Positions 7,253-15,880 of a stretch of 64,000 nt of DNA are shown here, one piece after another. The DNA is from Paenibacillus_AA sp045062745 (GTDB lineage Bacteria; Bacillota; Bacilli; Paenibacillales; NBRC-103111), in NCBI RefSeq assembly GCF_045062745.1, contig NZ_JBJGED010000002.1, positions 62,001 through 126,000 of the forward strand, read 5' to 3'. The notes beneath the pieces are model-generated. The model made no database searches. It was not told the origin of the DNA and saw only the letters and a list, made by a program, of their open reading frames with translations. A program made the position numbers and the translations under genes. Within the stretch, counting starts at the first letter, position 1. Every line of letters starts with the position of its first letter.

Positions 7253-8692
7253 ATGAGGCAATGGGTGAAAAAATCAATGCTTAGTATGATGGCTGCTCTA
7301 GTACCATTCACGTTCGCCGCCGGTTGTACGAATGGAGAGGAGTCCGGAACGACGCCCTCAACGGAAAATAAAGGAGAGGTATACCCCGAAAACGGGTTAC
7401 CCAAATCGGAAAAGGTTACGATCAAATGGGGGTATTGGGAAAACGGTTACGGCCGCGAATGGGCCGACAACGCAATTAAGAAGTTCACGGAAAAATACCC
7501 CAATGTCAAGTTTGATGTTACCGCTTCCCCGGTAATCCGCAATTTAATCGGCACCAAGATGGCGGCAAAGAACGACGAAGACATGTTTGACATCATCTCG
7601 CCGAGCTTTAACGGGGATGAGGGTGTCATCGCTCAAAAGGCAGGCTTGTTCGAGGATTTGACGGATCTATGGGAACGGGAGGTCCCGGATGCGCCCGGCA
7701 AAAAGCTGAAGGATGTCGTTCTCGACAATACGATGGAATACGCGCAAAAGGTGGACGGCAAGTTTTATCAGCTTCCGATGGGCGCATACGCGGTCGGACT
7801 GTTCTACGACAAGACGTTCTTCGAGAAAAACGGGTGGAATCAAAACCCGAATACATGGGATGAATTCATGAAGCTGATGGCGGACATCAAAGCCAAAGGC
7901 ATTATCCCGATAACGTTCCCCGGCGTATATCCGACCTATATCTACTACGGCTTTTTGATCAATCAATTCACGCTGGCTCAGCAAAAAGGGACGCTGGATC
8001 AATTTACGAAGGATTACCGCTCCGGAAAATGGCCGATTTACACCAGCCCGGAGCACAAGGATATATGGAAACGCATGGAGCAAATGGGCAAGCTCGGCTA
8101 CTTCCCGGAAGGCGCCGCCGCCTTGAACCACACGCAATCTCAAATGCAGCTGCTTCAGCATAAGGCCGCTCTTGCTTCCACCGGGGACTGGGTGCAAAAC
8201 GAGATGAAGGATTCGATTCCGGACGGATTTAAATGGGGTTTCATGAACATTCCGTTCGCGAATAAAGCGGGAGACCCTATTTGGGTGCAGAACGGGATCG
8301 GTTCGGGCAGTATGATGATCTGGAAAAACAAGCCGGATCTCGTCAAAAAGTGGGCGAAAGAGTTTAACATGTTCCTGATGACCAATGAGATCCAAGCGTT
8401 CAACGGAAAATTCGGCATTTCTCCGATTCGGAAAGATTTTGCCGAAAAGGCTGAAAACGTCGCACAGCTTCAAGAGGCGCCAAGAGCCGTGCTCGAGTAC
8501 GTCAAAACGAACAAAGCTCAGTTCGGCACGATCGTAAAAGACGTTTCCTTCACACATCCTTCCGCCGCCAGGGCGACGAAATTGGTCACGGATATGATCG
8601 TGGAGGTAGCGGCAGGCAAGAAGGATCCAATGCCGGTACTGGAAGAAGCGGATAAGCTCATGAAAGAAGCGATTGACGCCGAGAAAAAGTAA
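7253..8692 (+). CDS. ABC importer extracellular substrate-binding lipoprotein
   Basis: Family 1 solute-binding protein of 479 residues. MRQWVKKSMLSMMAALVPF ends in the lipobox FAAGC (Cys25), so it is anchored outside the membrane. The body has the usual maltose-binding-type blocks: VTIKWGYWENGYGREWADNAIKKF, GVYPTYIYYGF, NGIGSGSMMIWKNKPDLVKKWA. ATG at 7253 follows GAGGAGGAAG. It is the first gene of an operon with two permeases and four catabolic genes; no ATPase is encoded, so a shared MsmX-like ATPase is likely needed. The ligand is not visible from sequence; the catabolic genes suggest an amide or amino compound, possibly glycosidic. Confidence 0.88.
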   Translation: MRQWVKKSMLSMMAALVPFTFAAGCTNGEESGTTPSTENKGEVYPENGLPKSEKVTIKWGYWENGYGREWADNAIKKFTEKYPNVKFDVTASPVIRNLIGTKMAAKNDEDMFDIISPSFNGDEGVIAQKAGLFEDLTDLWEREVPDAPGKKLKDVVLDNTMEYAQKVDGKFYQLPMGAYAVGLFYDKTFFEKNGWNQNPNTWDEFMKLMADIKAKGIIPITFPGVYPTYIYYGFLINQFTLAQQKGTLDQFTKDYRSGKWPIYTSPEHKDIWKRMEQMGKLGYFPEGAAALNHTQSQMQLLQHKAALASTGDWVQNEMKDSIPDGFKWGFMNIPFANKAGDPIWVQNGIGSGSMMIWKNKPDLVKKWAKEFNMFLMTNEIQAFNGKFGISPIRKDFAEKAENVAQLQEAPRAVLEYVKTNKAQFGTIVKDVSFTHPSAARATKLVTDMIVEVAAGKKDPMPVLEEADKLMKEAIDAEKK

Positions 8693-8771
8693 GCAACCGA
8701 TCTCGTTAGAGCGGAGAAGGGAATCGTTATCCCTTCTCCCTGCTCCCTTATTCGCGGAAGGAGGAGGACAC

Positions 8772-9716
8772 GTGGCGCAACCGGAACCGAATGCGGCGGC
8801 AGCCGCGAAGAAGAGTGGCCTGTTCGGCAAAGAAAAGGTTCAAAAACGGCTCTTCCTCGCGCTGGCTGTCGGCCCGAGCTTTCTCGGGTACTTGCTGTTC
8901 ACCTTATATCCCAACATCCTTTCCGTCTATTACTCCATGCTGGAATGGAACGGAATCAGCGAAGCGAAATTCATCGGGTTGGATAATTTTGTTTATATGC
9001 TCAAGGATCATTTTGTTTGGAGGGCGCTGTCGCACAACTTAATTCTAATGCTTACGATTCCCTTCCTAACGATCTATATCTCCATTTTCCTCGCTTATTT
9101 GCTGAACAATAAAGGGTATTTCGAGGCCGGAATCTATAAGGTGCTTTTTTTTCTGCCCAACGTTCTTGCCGTAGTAGTCGTCGGCTTGCTTTGGAGGTTT
9201 ATCTATGACGGGGAGTACGGTCTGCTTAATGCGTTCCTAAAGCTCGTCGGTATAGATAACGGAAACTTTTACTGGCTCGCCGATCAACGAACGGCTTTGG
9301 CGGCTCTGTTGCCCGTGGCGATTTGGGGCGGGGTCGGCTTCTACGTCGTCGTGTTTATGAACGCCATGAAGTCCATCCCATCCTCCTTATACGAGTCCGC
9401 TATCTTGGATGGGGCCAGCCATATGATTCGTTTGTTCAAGATTACGATGCCGCTGCTTAATCCGATCGTTAAGATAAGCGCCCTGTTTTTGATGCTCGGG
9501 GCCTTTAAAGGCTTCGAGATTATGCTGATCATGACGAACGGCGGGCCAGCGGGAGCGACGGACGTCATCGGGCTGTACATGTTTAACATGGCGTTCGGAA
9601 GCGATTCGCACAACTACGGGTATGCGTCGGCGATCGGGATGTTCTTATTCGTCATCATGGTCGTTGCCAAGCTGATCATCGATAAGTTCAGTCCGAAGGA
9701 ACAGGTCGAATTTTGA
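8772..9716 (+). CDS. ABC sugar-type permease (MalF/LacF-like)
   Basis: GTG at 8772 is preferred to the ATG at 8673 because GAAGGAGGAGGA precedes it and the upstream extension is not membrane-like and overlaps the previous gene. The product has six hydrophobic segments, starting FLALAVGPSFLGYLLFTLY, and the cytoplasmic EAA loop ESAILDGASHMIRLFKITMP that contacts the ATPase. It forms the translocation pore with the next gene, whose TTG reading frame overlaps its stop. Confidence 0.88.
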   Translation: MAQPEPNAAAAAKKSGLFGKEKVQKRLFLALAVGPSFLGYLLFTLYPNILSVYYSMLEWNGISEAKFIGLDNFVYMLKDHFVWRALSHNLILMLTIPFLTIYISIFLAYLLNNKGYFEAGIYKVLFFLPNVLAVVVVGLLWRFIYDGEYGLLNAFLKLVGIDNGNFYWLADQRTALAALLPVAIWGGVGFYVVVFMNAMKSIPSSLYESAILDGASHMIRLFKITMPLLNPIVKISALFLMLGAFKGFEIMLIMTNGGPAGATDVIGLYMFNMAFGSDSHNYGYASAIGMFLFVIMVVAKLIIDKFSPKEQVEF

Positions 9717-9745
9717 TCGTTTTGGGGGGCGGAAAGGGGGAAACG

Positions 9746-10585
9746 ATGGAGAATCAAAAGCGTACGGTGCTGGACTACGTATGGCGGCTTATCTTATTTT
9801 TTTGGGCGCTGTCGATTGTCGTGCCGCTGCTGTGGATCGTTCTGGAGTCGTTAAAAACGAACAAAGAATTTTTCGCGAGTGTATGGTCGCTGCCGGATAA
9901 ATTGATGTGGAAAAACTATGCGAATGCATGGAAATCCTATCATCTCGGTTCTACGGTATTGAATACCCTCTATTTTGTTGGTGTAAGCCTGCTTCTCGGT
10001 ACATTTTTGACCACGCTCAATGCGTATGCATTAACGCGTCTTCAGTTTCGCGGCAGAAAATTGATTTGGTCGATCATCATGCTGTCGTTGTTTTTGCCGG
10101 GTATCAACGCATTGGTTCCTCAGTATGTACTAATGCGGGAGCTGCACCTGACGAACAGCCTCACGGGTCTTATTATATTGGACAGCTTGGGGGAGAGCGT
10201 CTTCTTCCTGATGCTTCTCGGCGGATTCATGCAATCGCTTCCGAAAGAGCTGGAAGAAAGCGCCTTTATCGACGGAGCCTCTCTCTTTCAAGTTTTCATT
10301 CGGGTCATCGTCCCGCTGTCAACGCCGGGAATCGTGACAGTCGCTATTTTTAAATTTTTAGGATTGTACAACGCCTTCTTAGGTCCGTTCATCTACTTAA
10401 GCGATCAATCCAAGTATACGATCGGCGTCGCGATGTATCATGCGAATCAGCTGATGCAGTATAAAGCGGATTGGGTTACTTTATTCGCGGGCGTTACGAT
10501 CGCGATGCTGCCCACGATCATGCTTTATATCCTCTTCCAGCGGCAAATCTCGGAAGGAGCAACCTTTGGGGCTCTTAAAGGATAA
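9746..10585 (+). CDS. ABC sugar-type permease (MalG/LacG-like)
   Basis: ATG at 9746 has GGGGG about 5 bases upstream; the reading frame extends back to a TTG at 9713 that lacks a ribosome site. Six transmembrane segments and the EAA loop ESAFIDGASLFQVFIRVIVPLSTPG are present, and the C-terminus ISEGATFGALKG is typical of MalG-type permeases. It follows the partner permease by 29 bases in the same operon. Confidence 0.88.
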   Translation: MENQKRTVLDYVWRLILFFWALSIVVPLLWIVLESLKTNKEFFASVWSLPDKLMWKNYANAWKSYHLGSTVLNTLYFVGVSLLLGTFLTTLNAYALTRLQFRGRKLIWSIIMLSLFLPGINALVPQYVLMRELHLTNSLTGLIILDSLGESVFFLMLLGGFMQSLPKELEESAFIDGASLFQVFIRVIVPLSTPGIVTVAIFKFLGLYNAFLGPFIYLSDQSKYTIGVAMYHANQLMQYKADWVTLFAGVTIAMLPTIMLYILFQRQISEGATFGALKG

Positions 10586-10613
10586 TCACCGAAAAGAAAC
10601 GGAGTGAACCTAT

Positions 10614-11387
10614 ATGGCTTCACAGCTTCAGGACAAGGTTATCGTCATCACGGGTTCCATGGGGGCGGCCGGAGGCGCGGCCGTAAAGCTCTTTTTGGAG
10701 AGTGGAGCTTTCGTCGCCGCCTGCGATATTAAAGCCGAAAATGAATTCTCCGAGAAAGCTTTGCTGCTGGAGCGGTTCGGCTCCAACCGACTCCTCTACG
10801 TTCAAGCGGATATGAATGAAGAATCGCAGGTACAAAATCTGTTTACGAGGGTGAGCTTTCATTTCGGCAGGCTGGACGGCTCCTTTCATACGACCTACAC
10901 GAACCTAACCGGAAGAATTGAAGATCAGTCTCTCCAAGATTGGGAAGCTTCCACTCGAGGCACGTTGACCAGCACATTTCTCGTCACCAAATACGCGGCG
11001 AAGCTGATGGCTGATACCGGGGGAGGTTCGATCGTAAACGTCTCCTCCGTTTTGGGCACGATTCCGAAAAAGGCGAACGCCGCCTATGGCGCAGGCAAAG
11101 CCGGTATCGAGCAGTTCACCCGAGTTGCGGCGGTTGAATACGCCAAGTACGGAATTCGGGCCAATACGATTGTACCCGGCGACTTTAAGTCTGAGGAAAG
11201 CCTGGCAAGGTTTACCGAACAACAGAAGGAAGAGATGAGACAAACCACGTTGGTCGGAAGAAGCGGGTTCGCCGTCGAGATAGCTGAAGTTGCGGCTTTT
11301 TTGCTATCCGACGCCTCCTCTTATGTGACCGGCTCCCTTTATCCCGTAACGGGAGGGATTTGGCTGTCCCCCGATCGAAACGTATGA
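10614..11387 (+). CDS. Short-chain dehydrogenase/reductase
   Basis: 257 residues, classical SDR length. The cofactor loop is VITGSMGAAGGAA (a variant of TGxxxGxG), and an acidic residue follows beta-2 (AACDIKAEN), favouring NAD(H). The active-site set is NVSSVLG, then YGAGKAG, and IVPGDF follows. The usual NAG motif is replaced by TYTNLTG around residue 88, so the fourth catalytic Asn is uncertain. It lies 28 bases after the permease and probably oxidises the imported substrate or a product. Confidence 0.8.
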   Translation: MASQLQDKVIVITGSMGAAGGAAVKLFLESGAFVAACDIKAENEFSEKALLLERFGSNRLLYVQADMNEESQVQNLFTRVSFHFGRLDGSFHTTYTNLTGRIEDQSLQDWEASTRGTLTSTFLVTKYAAKLMADTGGGSIVNVSSVLGTIPKKANAAYGAGKAGIEQFTRVAAVEYAKYGIRANTIVPGDFKSEESLARFTEQQKEEMRQTTLVGRSGFAVEIAEVAAFLLSDASSYVTGSLYPVTGGIWLSPDRNV

Positions 11388-11422
11388 ATCCTTAAGCGGA
11401 AGTTGAAAAGGAGGAGCACGTC

Positions 11423-12538
11423 ATGGCAGAAAAACATCCGATTCCAAAGGGGACGGGAAAGCGGGTAGCCGCTATCGTAACGGAATATCGCTTCAATTCG
11501 CATGCCGACGTCATTTTGGGACGATTGCTGGGGGATTTTGATTATTTGCCCCAAGTGGAGGTCGTTTCGATCTATACGGATCAAGTTCCGGACAACGATA
11601 TGAGCCGGGCGGAGGCAGAGCGCTGCGGAATTCCGATTTACGCGACAATCGAGGAAGCGCTAAAAAAGCCGATTGAGGGCGGAGGCTTGGACGGTGTTAT
11701 CCTGATCGGCGAGCACGGCGACTATCCCGAGGACGAAAGACGGCGCAAACAGTATCCCCGTCGTCGATTGCTGGAAGAAACGCTGAGCGTACTGGATGAG
11801 CTGAACGTTAGGATTCCGATTTTTTCCGATAAGCATCTTTCCTACAATATCGAAGATACCGTCTGGATGTATGGCCAGTTGAAAAGCCGAGGCATTCCCT
11901 TTATGGGAGGCTCCTCGATTCCGCATGCGCCGCATGTTCCCAAATTGCAGCCGAAGCAGTTTGAAGAAGCTAAAGAAATTTTGGTGGTCAGTTTTTCTAC
12001 GGCGATTGAAGCATACGGGTACCACGCATTAGAGGTGCTCCAATCGGTCGCGGAAAAGCGTTCCGGGGGCGAAACGGGGGTTCAAGAGGTTTACGCTCTC
12101 GAAGGGGAGCAGGTGTGGAAAGCGATGGATCGCGGCGAATGGCCGGAGGAGCTGATGATGAACGCTCTGGCGCTGTTCGATCGGAACGGACAGCCGCATC
12201 CCTGCGAATCCGGAGACTCTCCGGTATTGTTCATAGTCGAATATAAAGACGGAACAAAAGGCTATGTCATTCAGCAGAACCGGCTGTCGGAGCAATGGGC
12301 GTTTGCAGTTCGAAACGAGCAGGGCGAAATCGCTTCCGCGATATGCGATAGTGAAAAAGGCCGTCCCTTCGGACATTTCGAAACGTTAACCCGGCTAGTC
12401 GAACAATTTATGATGACCGGCACACCATCATTTCCGATGGAGCGCGTTTATATGTCGAGCGGTCTGACGAATTACGCCATGGAGTCCTTATATTTGAAGA
12501 GAAGATTAGAAACTCCGGAGCTTTTGATCTCCTATTAA
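11423..12538 (+). CDS. Uncharacterised conserved protein in a transport/amidohydrolase operon
   Basis: 371 residues, ATG after AAGGAGG. The N-terminal half looks like a Rossmann-type domain: GKRVAAIVTEYRFNSHADVILGRLL, then VEVVSIYTDQVPDNDMSRAEAERCGIPIYATIEEAL, GVILIGEHGDYP, PIFSDKHLSYN. I recall this set (TEYR.NSHADVI, GEHGDYP, DKHLSY) from hypothetical proteins of Paenibacillus and Planctomycetes, with no known reaction. The conserved His, Asp and Lys suggest a metal or phosphate site. There is no signal peptide. It is embedded between an SDR and a creatininase-family enzyme, so a catabolic role for the imported compound is inferred. Confidence 0.7.
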   Translation: MAEKHPIPKGTGKRVAAIVTEYRFNSHADVILGRLLGDFDYLPQVEVVSIYTDQVPDNDMSRAEAERCGIPIYATIEEALKKPIEGGGLDGVILIGEHGDYPEDERRRKQYPRRRLLEETLSVLDELNVRIPIFSDKHLSYNIEDTVWMYGQLKSRGIPFMGGSSIPHAPHVPKLQPKQFEEAKEILVVSFSTAIEAYGYHALEVLQSVAEKRSGGETGVQEVYALEGEQVWKAMDRGEWPEELMMNALALFDRNGQPHPCESGDSPVLFIVEYKDGTKGYVIQQNRLSEQWAFAVRNEQGEIASAICDSEKGRPFGHFETLTRLVEQFMMTGTPSFPMERVYMSSGLTNYAMESLYLKRRLETPELLISY

Positions 12539-12566
12539 TCCAGCAAGGGAAAGAGGTTAGCGGCTA

Positions 12567-13337
12567 ATGAAGGATATTTGTTTTCACCACCATACAAGAG
12601 ATGAGATCGCCGAATACGCGGCTGCCGGCTGCGCGGCCGTCATTCCTCTAGCAGCAACGGAGCAGCATGGCCCTCATCTCCCGGTTTATACCGACAGCCT
12701 GATTTGCGAATACGTCGTTACCGAAGCGGTTCGTCGTGTCTCCGAGCAAAACCCGCTGCTTATGACACCCGTGTTCTCGGTAGGATGCTCCGACCATCAT
12801 TTGCAGTTCAACGGAACGATCTCCTTCCGTTCCACTACTTATTTAGGCATGCTGACGGATATAGCCGAAAGTCTTGTCCGGTGCGGTTTTCGAAAGCTTA
12901 TTTTTGTCAACGGCCACGGCGGCAATGAACGGATCATGATTCAGGTTGCCTCCGACATCGCGGTGAAGCATCCGGTCTGGACGGCTTCGGCGTCTTATTG
13001 GACGGTATCGGGTCAAGCCCTTCAGGATGCGTACGCGCGTGATGTCGGGATGGTCCCCGGGCACGCCGGAGGCTTTGAAACCGCGCTTATCATGGCATTG
13101 CGATCCGATTTGCTTCGATCCGATAAGATTACGGACTCCCATACGCTTACTCCTTGGTTTAACAGCGGCATTCCCGGTTTTATCGGCAAGCACGGCATGC
13201 TGACCGGCTATGACGGCTATACCGATGCGGCCAACCTGGCTACGGAAGAGAAAGGTAGAGCGTATTTGAATGCGATCGTGACCTCATTATCGGATTGGCT
13301 GCATCAAGTCACCCAAACCATGAGCCAGGGAGAATGA
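12567..13337 (+). CDS. Creatininase-family amidohydrolase
   Basis: 256 residues. All metal-site motifs of the creatininase/MftE-type family are visible: ATEQHGPHLPVYTD near residue 30, FVNGHGGNERI near 113, and PGHAGGFETALIM near 160. Members are Zn/Mn-dependent and open cyclic amides (creatinine), deformylate, or cleave peptides. Strict creatininase function cannot be assumed. It is followed by a RidA gene 25 bases on, a pairing that suggests that an imine or enamine arises in the pathway. Confidence 0.85.
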   Translation: MKDICFHHHTRDEIAEYAAAGCAAVIPLAATEQHGPHLPVYTDSLICEYVVTEAVRRVSEQNPLLMTPVFSVGCSDHHLQFNGTISFRSTTYLGMLTDIAESLVRCGFRKLIFVNGHGGNERIMIQVASDIAVKHPVWTASASYWTVSGQALQDAYARDVGMVPGHAGGFETALIMALRSDLLRSDKITDSHTLTPWFNSGIPGFIGKHGMLTGYDGYTDAANLATEEKGRAYLNAIVTSLSDWLHQVTQTMSQGE

Positions 13338-13362
13338 AATTCCCTACATTTGGAGGCGAATG

Positions 13363-13734
13363 ATGAAAAGAGAAATCGAGACTGGGCCACAAACCGATAA
13401 GCCGTTTTCCTCCGGGATCGAGACGGAATCGCTGATCTTCGTTTCCGGTCAGGGAGGGATCCAAAACGGGAAAGTCGTTGGGAGCGATCTGGAGTCCCAA
13501 ACGATCCAAACGCTAGAAAACGTCCGTGCGGTACTGAAAGCAGCCGGGCTTGATTTCGACAACGTCGTCAAGGTAAATGTCTACTTGTCGGATCGCGGCT
13601 TATATAAGGATTTCAATGAAATTTACGAGCGCTATTTTTCTAAGCCATATCCGAGTCGAACGACCGTATATTGCGACCTGAACTATGATTTGCTGGTGGA
13701 GATCGATGCCATTGCCGTGAAAACGGGGAGGTGA
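13363..13734 (+). CDS. RidA/YjgF-family deaminase-like protein
   Basis: About 123 residues, a single RidA domain. The signature near the C-terminus is PYPSRTTVYCDLNYDLLVEIDAIAV, with the Arg (PSR) and Glu (VEIDA) that bind and hydrolyse imines in true RidA proteins. ATG at 13363 (GGAGG 6 bases upstream) is preferred to ATG at 13360. The family hydrolyses reactive enamine/imine intermediates; here it would clear one from the operon's own pathway. Confidence 0.85.
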   Translation: MKREIETGPQTDKPFSSGIETESLIFVSGQGGIQNGKVVGSDLESQTIQTLENVRAVLKAAGLDFDNVVKVNVYLSDRGLYKDFNEIYERYFSKPYPSRTTVYCDLNYDLLVEIDAIAVKTGR

Positions 13735-13741
13735 TCGGACG

Positions 13742-14180
13742 GTGGAGTGCGAAATTCTAATTCAAGACGGAACGGTTGTAGACGGAACAGGCCGAAAGCG
13801 GTAAAATGTGGCGATCGGATCGGAGCAGGATCGTTGCCGTCGGGGATACGGCCGGCATCACGGCTGCAAGAACGGTGAATGCAGAGGGTTTTTGTGTAGC
13901 AGGCACCGAGCTTCATCGATGTACACGTTCATTCCGAGAAGGTGCTTACCGGCGGAAGGGACCGCTGGGCAGGTATTCGCCAAGGCGTAACGACGCAGTT
14001 CCTCGCACCGGAAGGGTTTTCTTGGTGTCATTAGAACGGTCGACTGCGCGAAGAGATGAGACAATACCTTGAGGTCTTTTACGGGATGACCTCTGTGGAT
14101 TGGGGCGGTGAATCCGTGTCCGATTTTCTTTCAGAGCTGTTCCTGAAAAGGTCGAGCCGTTTGGCTACCTCCAGACCACC
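13742..14180 (+). pseudogene. Decayed N-acyl-D-amino-acid deacylase (D-aminoacylase) family gene
   Basis: A GTG frame at 13742 gives ECEILIQDGTVVDGTGRK then stops. A second frame gives DRIVAVGDTAGITAARTVNAEGF, a third FIDVHVHSEKVLTG and GIRQGVTTQFLAPEGF, and a fourth YLEVFYGMTSVDWGG. In order these are the N-terminal third of the amidohydrolase-superfamily D-aminoacylases, including the HxH metal motif (HVH). At least three frameshifts and loss of the last 300 residues show it is dead. It was the last gene of the operon and supports an acylated-amine or amide substrate. Confidence 0.75.
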
Positions 14181-14194
14181 AGGTAACGGTCCTG

Positions 14195-14241
14195 CACAAA
14201 ACAACCCCCAATCAAATCATTTGATTGGGGGTTGTTTTGTG
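14195..14241 (+). terminator. Strong intrinsic terminator closing the transport operon
   Basis: ACAAAACAACCCCCAATCAA (14196-14215) is followed, across a short loop, by its exact complement ending GGTTGTTTTGT. It is long, perfect and flanked by A and T runs, so it can work in both directions. It lies just beyond the broken deacylase. Confidence 0.75.
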
Positions 14242-14243
14242 TC

Positions 14244-14462
14244 ATTGAACAGCGAAATTGTGGGATGACAAGAACTTTATCCCATTCCCGAATTTGACAA
14301 GAACTTGACCCCATTTCCGACAATAGTAGGGAGGAGAGGTGTCGGAAGACAAGAACATGGTTACATTAAAGGTCGCGAATTCCGCGGCTTTTGTTTTTAT
14401 GTCCCCAAGTTCTTGTCATTAACCGATGACAAGAACTTGGGGACATTCCCGACGACAAGATT
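14244..14462. repeat. ACAAGAACTTG-type dispersed repeat with perfect 20-bp hairpin
   Basis: GACAAGAACTT recurs at about 14267, 14297, 14343 and 14426, and its complement AAGTTCTTGTC at about 14408. GTCCCCAAGTTCTTGTCAT (14401-14419) is followed after TAACCG by its exact complement (14426-14444). A second stem, around GGTCGCGAATTCCGCGG, lies at 14370. Related sequence is found at 20.24-20.40 and 27.41-27.52 kb. No gene is seen. The pattern looks like a decayed non-autonomous element. Confidence 0.6.
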
Positions 14463-14528
14463 GGAAATCGCCCAAAGAACTGAAATCTAGAGTGTCGGAT
14501 GAACATATTTGGTTGTATCACGGGCTTG

Positions 14529-14556
14529 CCATTAAGCAAACGGGCAAGATAGATCC
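14529..14556 (+). repeat. attC-like hairpin repeat, copy M (left arm only)
   Basis: CCATTAAGCAAAC-GGGCAA-GATAGATC matches the extended left-arm consensus GCTAARCTAAC-GGGMAM-GATAGC. No hairpin follows. It lies 35 bases before the purC promoter, so purC is bracketed by copies M and H. Confidence 0.45.
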
Positions 14557-14590
14557 AATAAGCACAATGTAAAAATTAACAAAAACAGTA

Positions 14591-14619
14591 TTGGAAATAA
14601 TGGAATTGTCTGATATTAT
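14591..14619 (+). promoter_or_regulatory. Sigma-A-type promoter of the riboswitch-purC transcript
   Basis: TTGGAA (14591-14596), 17 bases, then TATTAT (14614-14619). Transcription would begin near 14626, about 10 bases before the aptamer. Confidence 0.6.
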
Positions 14620-14635
14620 AGGATTGTATTTAAAT

Positions 14636-14738
14636 ATGTGTGACTGGCGTAACGTAGGTAACTACGGGGGAGCACATATTTCATAAGCCGTACGCCTGGG
14701 CAAAGTATTTGATCTCAGATCAGATGCTTTTTTTTTAT
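14636..14738 (+). ncRNA. ZTP (pfl) riboswitch with intrinsic terminator
   Basis: The pfl-motif conserved blocks occur in order: GTGACTGGCG (14640-14649), a small stem-loop TAGGTAACTA, CGGGGGAGC (14665-14673), a variable stem, and CCGTACGCCTGGGCA (14688-14702). Directly after comes an 11-bp stem AAGTATTTGAT/ATCAGATGCTT (14703-14729, two G-U pairs, loop CTCAG) and nine T's. The known class senses ZTP/ZMP, which accumulate when 10-formyl-tetrahydrofolate is scarce, and prevents termination when bound. Here it should raise purC expression during folate or purine stress. Confidence 0.9.
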
Positions 14739-14768
14739 TTTATTTATTGAAAGGTCAGGTGGGCTTGC

Positions 14769-15737
14769 ATGATATCCAAAGAAACTATCCAAAAAAACCT
14801 AAAGAACTGTCTCGATGACACCTCATTTCTGAATGTACCCGGGTTCAGACGAGATAAAGTTCGCGACACATATGATCTGGGTGATTCGCTACTCCTTATC
14901 ACCACAGACCGCCAAAGCGCATTTGACAGGATTCTTGCCAATATTCCGTTTAAAGGCCAAGTATTAAACCAGCTTAGCGCTTTTTGGTTTGAAAACACCT
15001 CGGACATAGTAAGGAACCACGTTATAGAAATCCCGGACCCGAATGTGACTATAGGAAAAAAATGCACGGTAATTCCGGTAGAATTCGTAATGCGAGGCTA
15101 TCTTACGGGCTCGACTGATACCTCGGCTTGGGTCCAATATTCACAAGGCATCCGAGACATCTGTGGCAACATCCTACCCGATGGAATGAAGAAAAATCAG
15201 AGGTTTGAGAAACCGATCCTGACCCCGGCAAAGAAATCAGCAGCACATGACGAGTCGATGTCAGCTGCTCAACTCGTTGACGAAGGCCTAATCGACCAAG
15301 AGACCTGGGGGTATTTGCAAAAAATCGCGTTCTCGCTCTTTGCCAGGGGCACAGAGATCGCAGCTAGGAACGGATTAATCCTTGTAGATACCAAATATGA
15401 ATTCGGTATTGATGACAAAGGAGAGATTCTTCTCATCGACGAGATACATACTCCCGATTCTTCCCGCTATTGGATTAAAGAGACATTTGAATCGAGGTTA
15501 GCCGAGGGCAAGGAACCCGAGAATATCGACAAAGAATTCCTGCGACTTTGGTTCAGGGAGCATTGCGACCCCTATAAAGAAAAAATCCTGCCGTCCGCAC
15601 CTGATGACCTTATCATTGAACTGTCGCATCGTTATATCCGCCTCTTCGAAATGATCACCGGCAAGGAATTTGCCGTCGACGGCACGCATTCTGAAAAGGA
15701 ACGGCTTCAAAAGAACTTAAATGCTTATCTATTCTAA
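14769..15737 (+). CDS. purC: Phosphoribosylaminoimidazole-succinocarboxamide (SAICAR) synthase, long form
   Basis: The enzyme joins CAIR and aspartate with ATP to give SAICAR in purine synthesis. At 322 residues it is the long form (Ade1-like), not the short form of about 240 residues usual in Firmicutes pur operons. Motifs: KVRDTYDLGDSLLLITTDRQSAFDRIL near residue 30, FVMRGYLTGSTDTSAW near 103, LVDTKYEFGIDDKGEILLIDEIHTPDSSRYW near 205. ATG at 14769 follows GTCAGGTGGG. It is monocistronic, behind a ZTP riboswitch and flanked by hairpin repeats, so it is probably an acquired paralogue of the housekeeping purC; that part is inference. Confidence 0.9.
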   Translation: MISKETIQKNLKNCLDDTSFLNVPGFRRDKVRDTYDLGDSLLLITTDRQSAFDRILANIPFKGQVLNQLSAFWFENTSDIVRNHVIEIPDPNVTIGKKCTVIPVEFVMRGYLTGSTDTSAWVQYSQGIRDICGNILPDGMKKNQRFEKPILTPAKKSAAHDESMSAAQLVDEGLIDQETWGYLQKIAFSLFARGTEIAARNGLILVDTKYEFGIDDKGEILLIDEIHTPDSSRYWIKETFESRLAEGKEPENIDKEFLRLWFREHCDPYKEKILPSAPDDLIIELSHRYIRLFEMITGKEFAVDGTHSEKERLQKNLNAYLF

Positions 15738-15880
15738 GCGACATTAACCAGACAGGTGTAATTCGAATGCGCTCATGGTTGCCGCAAGGCCAGCTATCGA
15801 ATCAAGACTCTGATTGAACTAAAGGACATTATCCTGAATGTAACCTGAGAGAGCATTCGCCAGCGTGTTCCGTACTCGAC

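Noticed and set aside
8673..8771. Upstream ATG start for the first permease
   Set aside because: It would overlap the binding-protein gene and add a non-membrane, out-of-family extension; GTG 8772 has a strong ribosome site.
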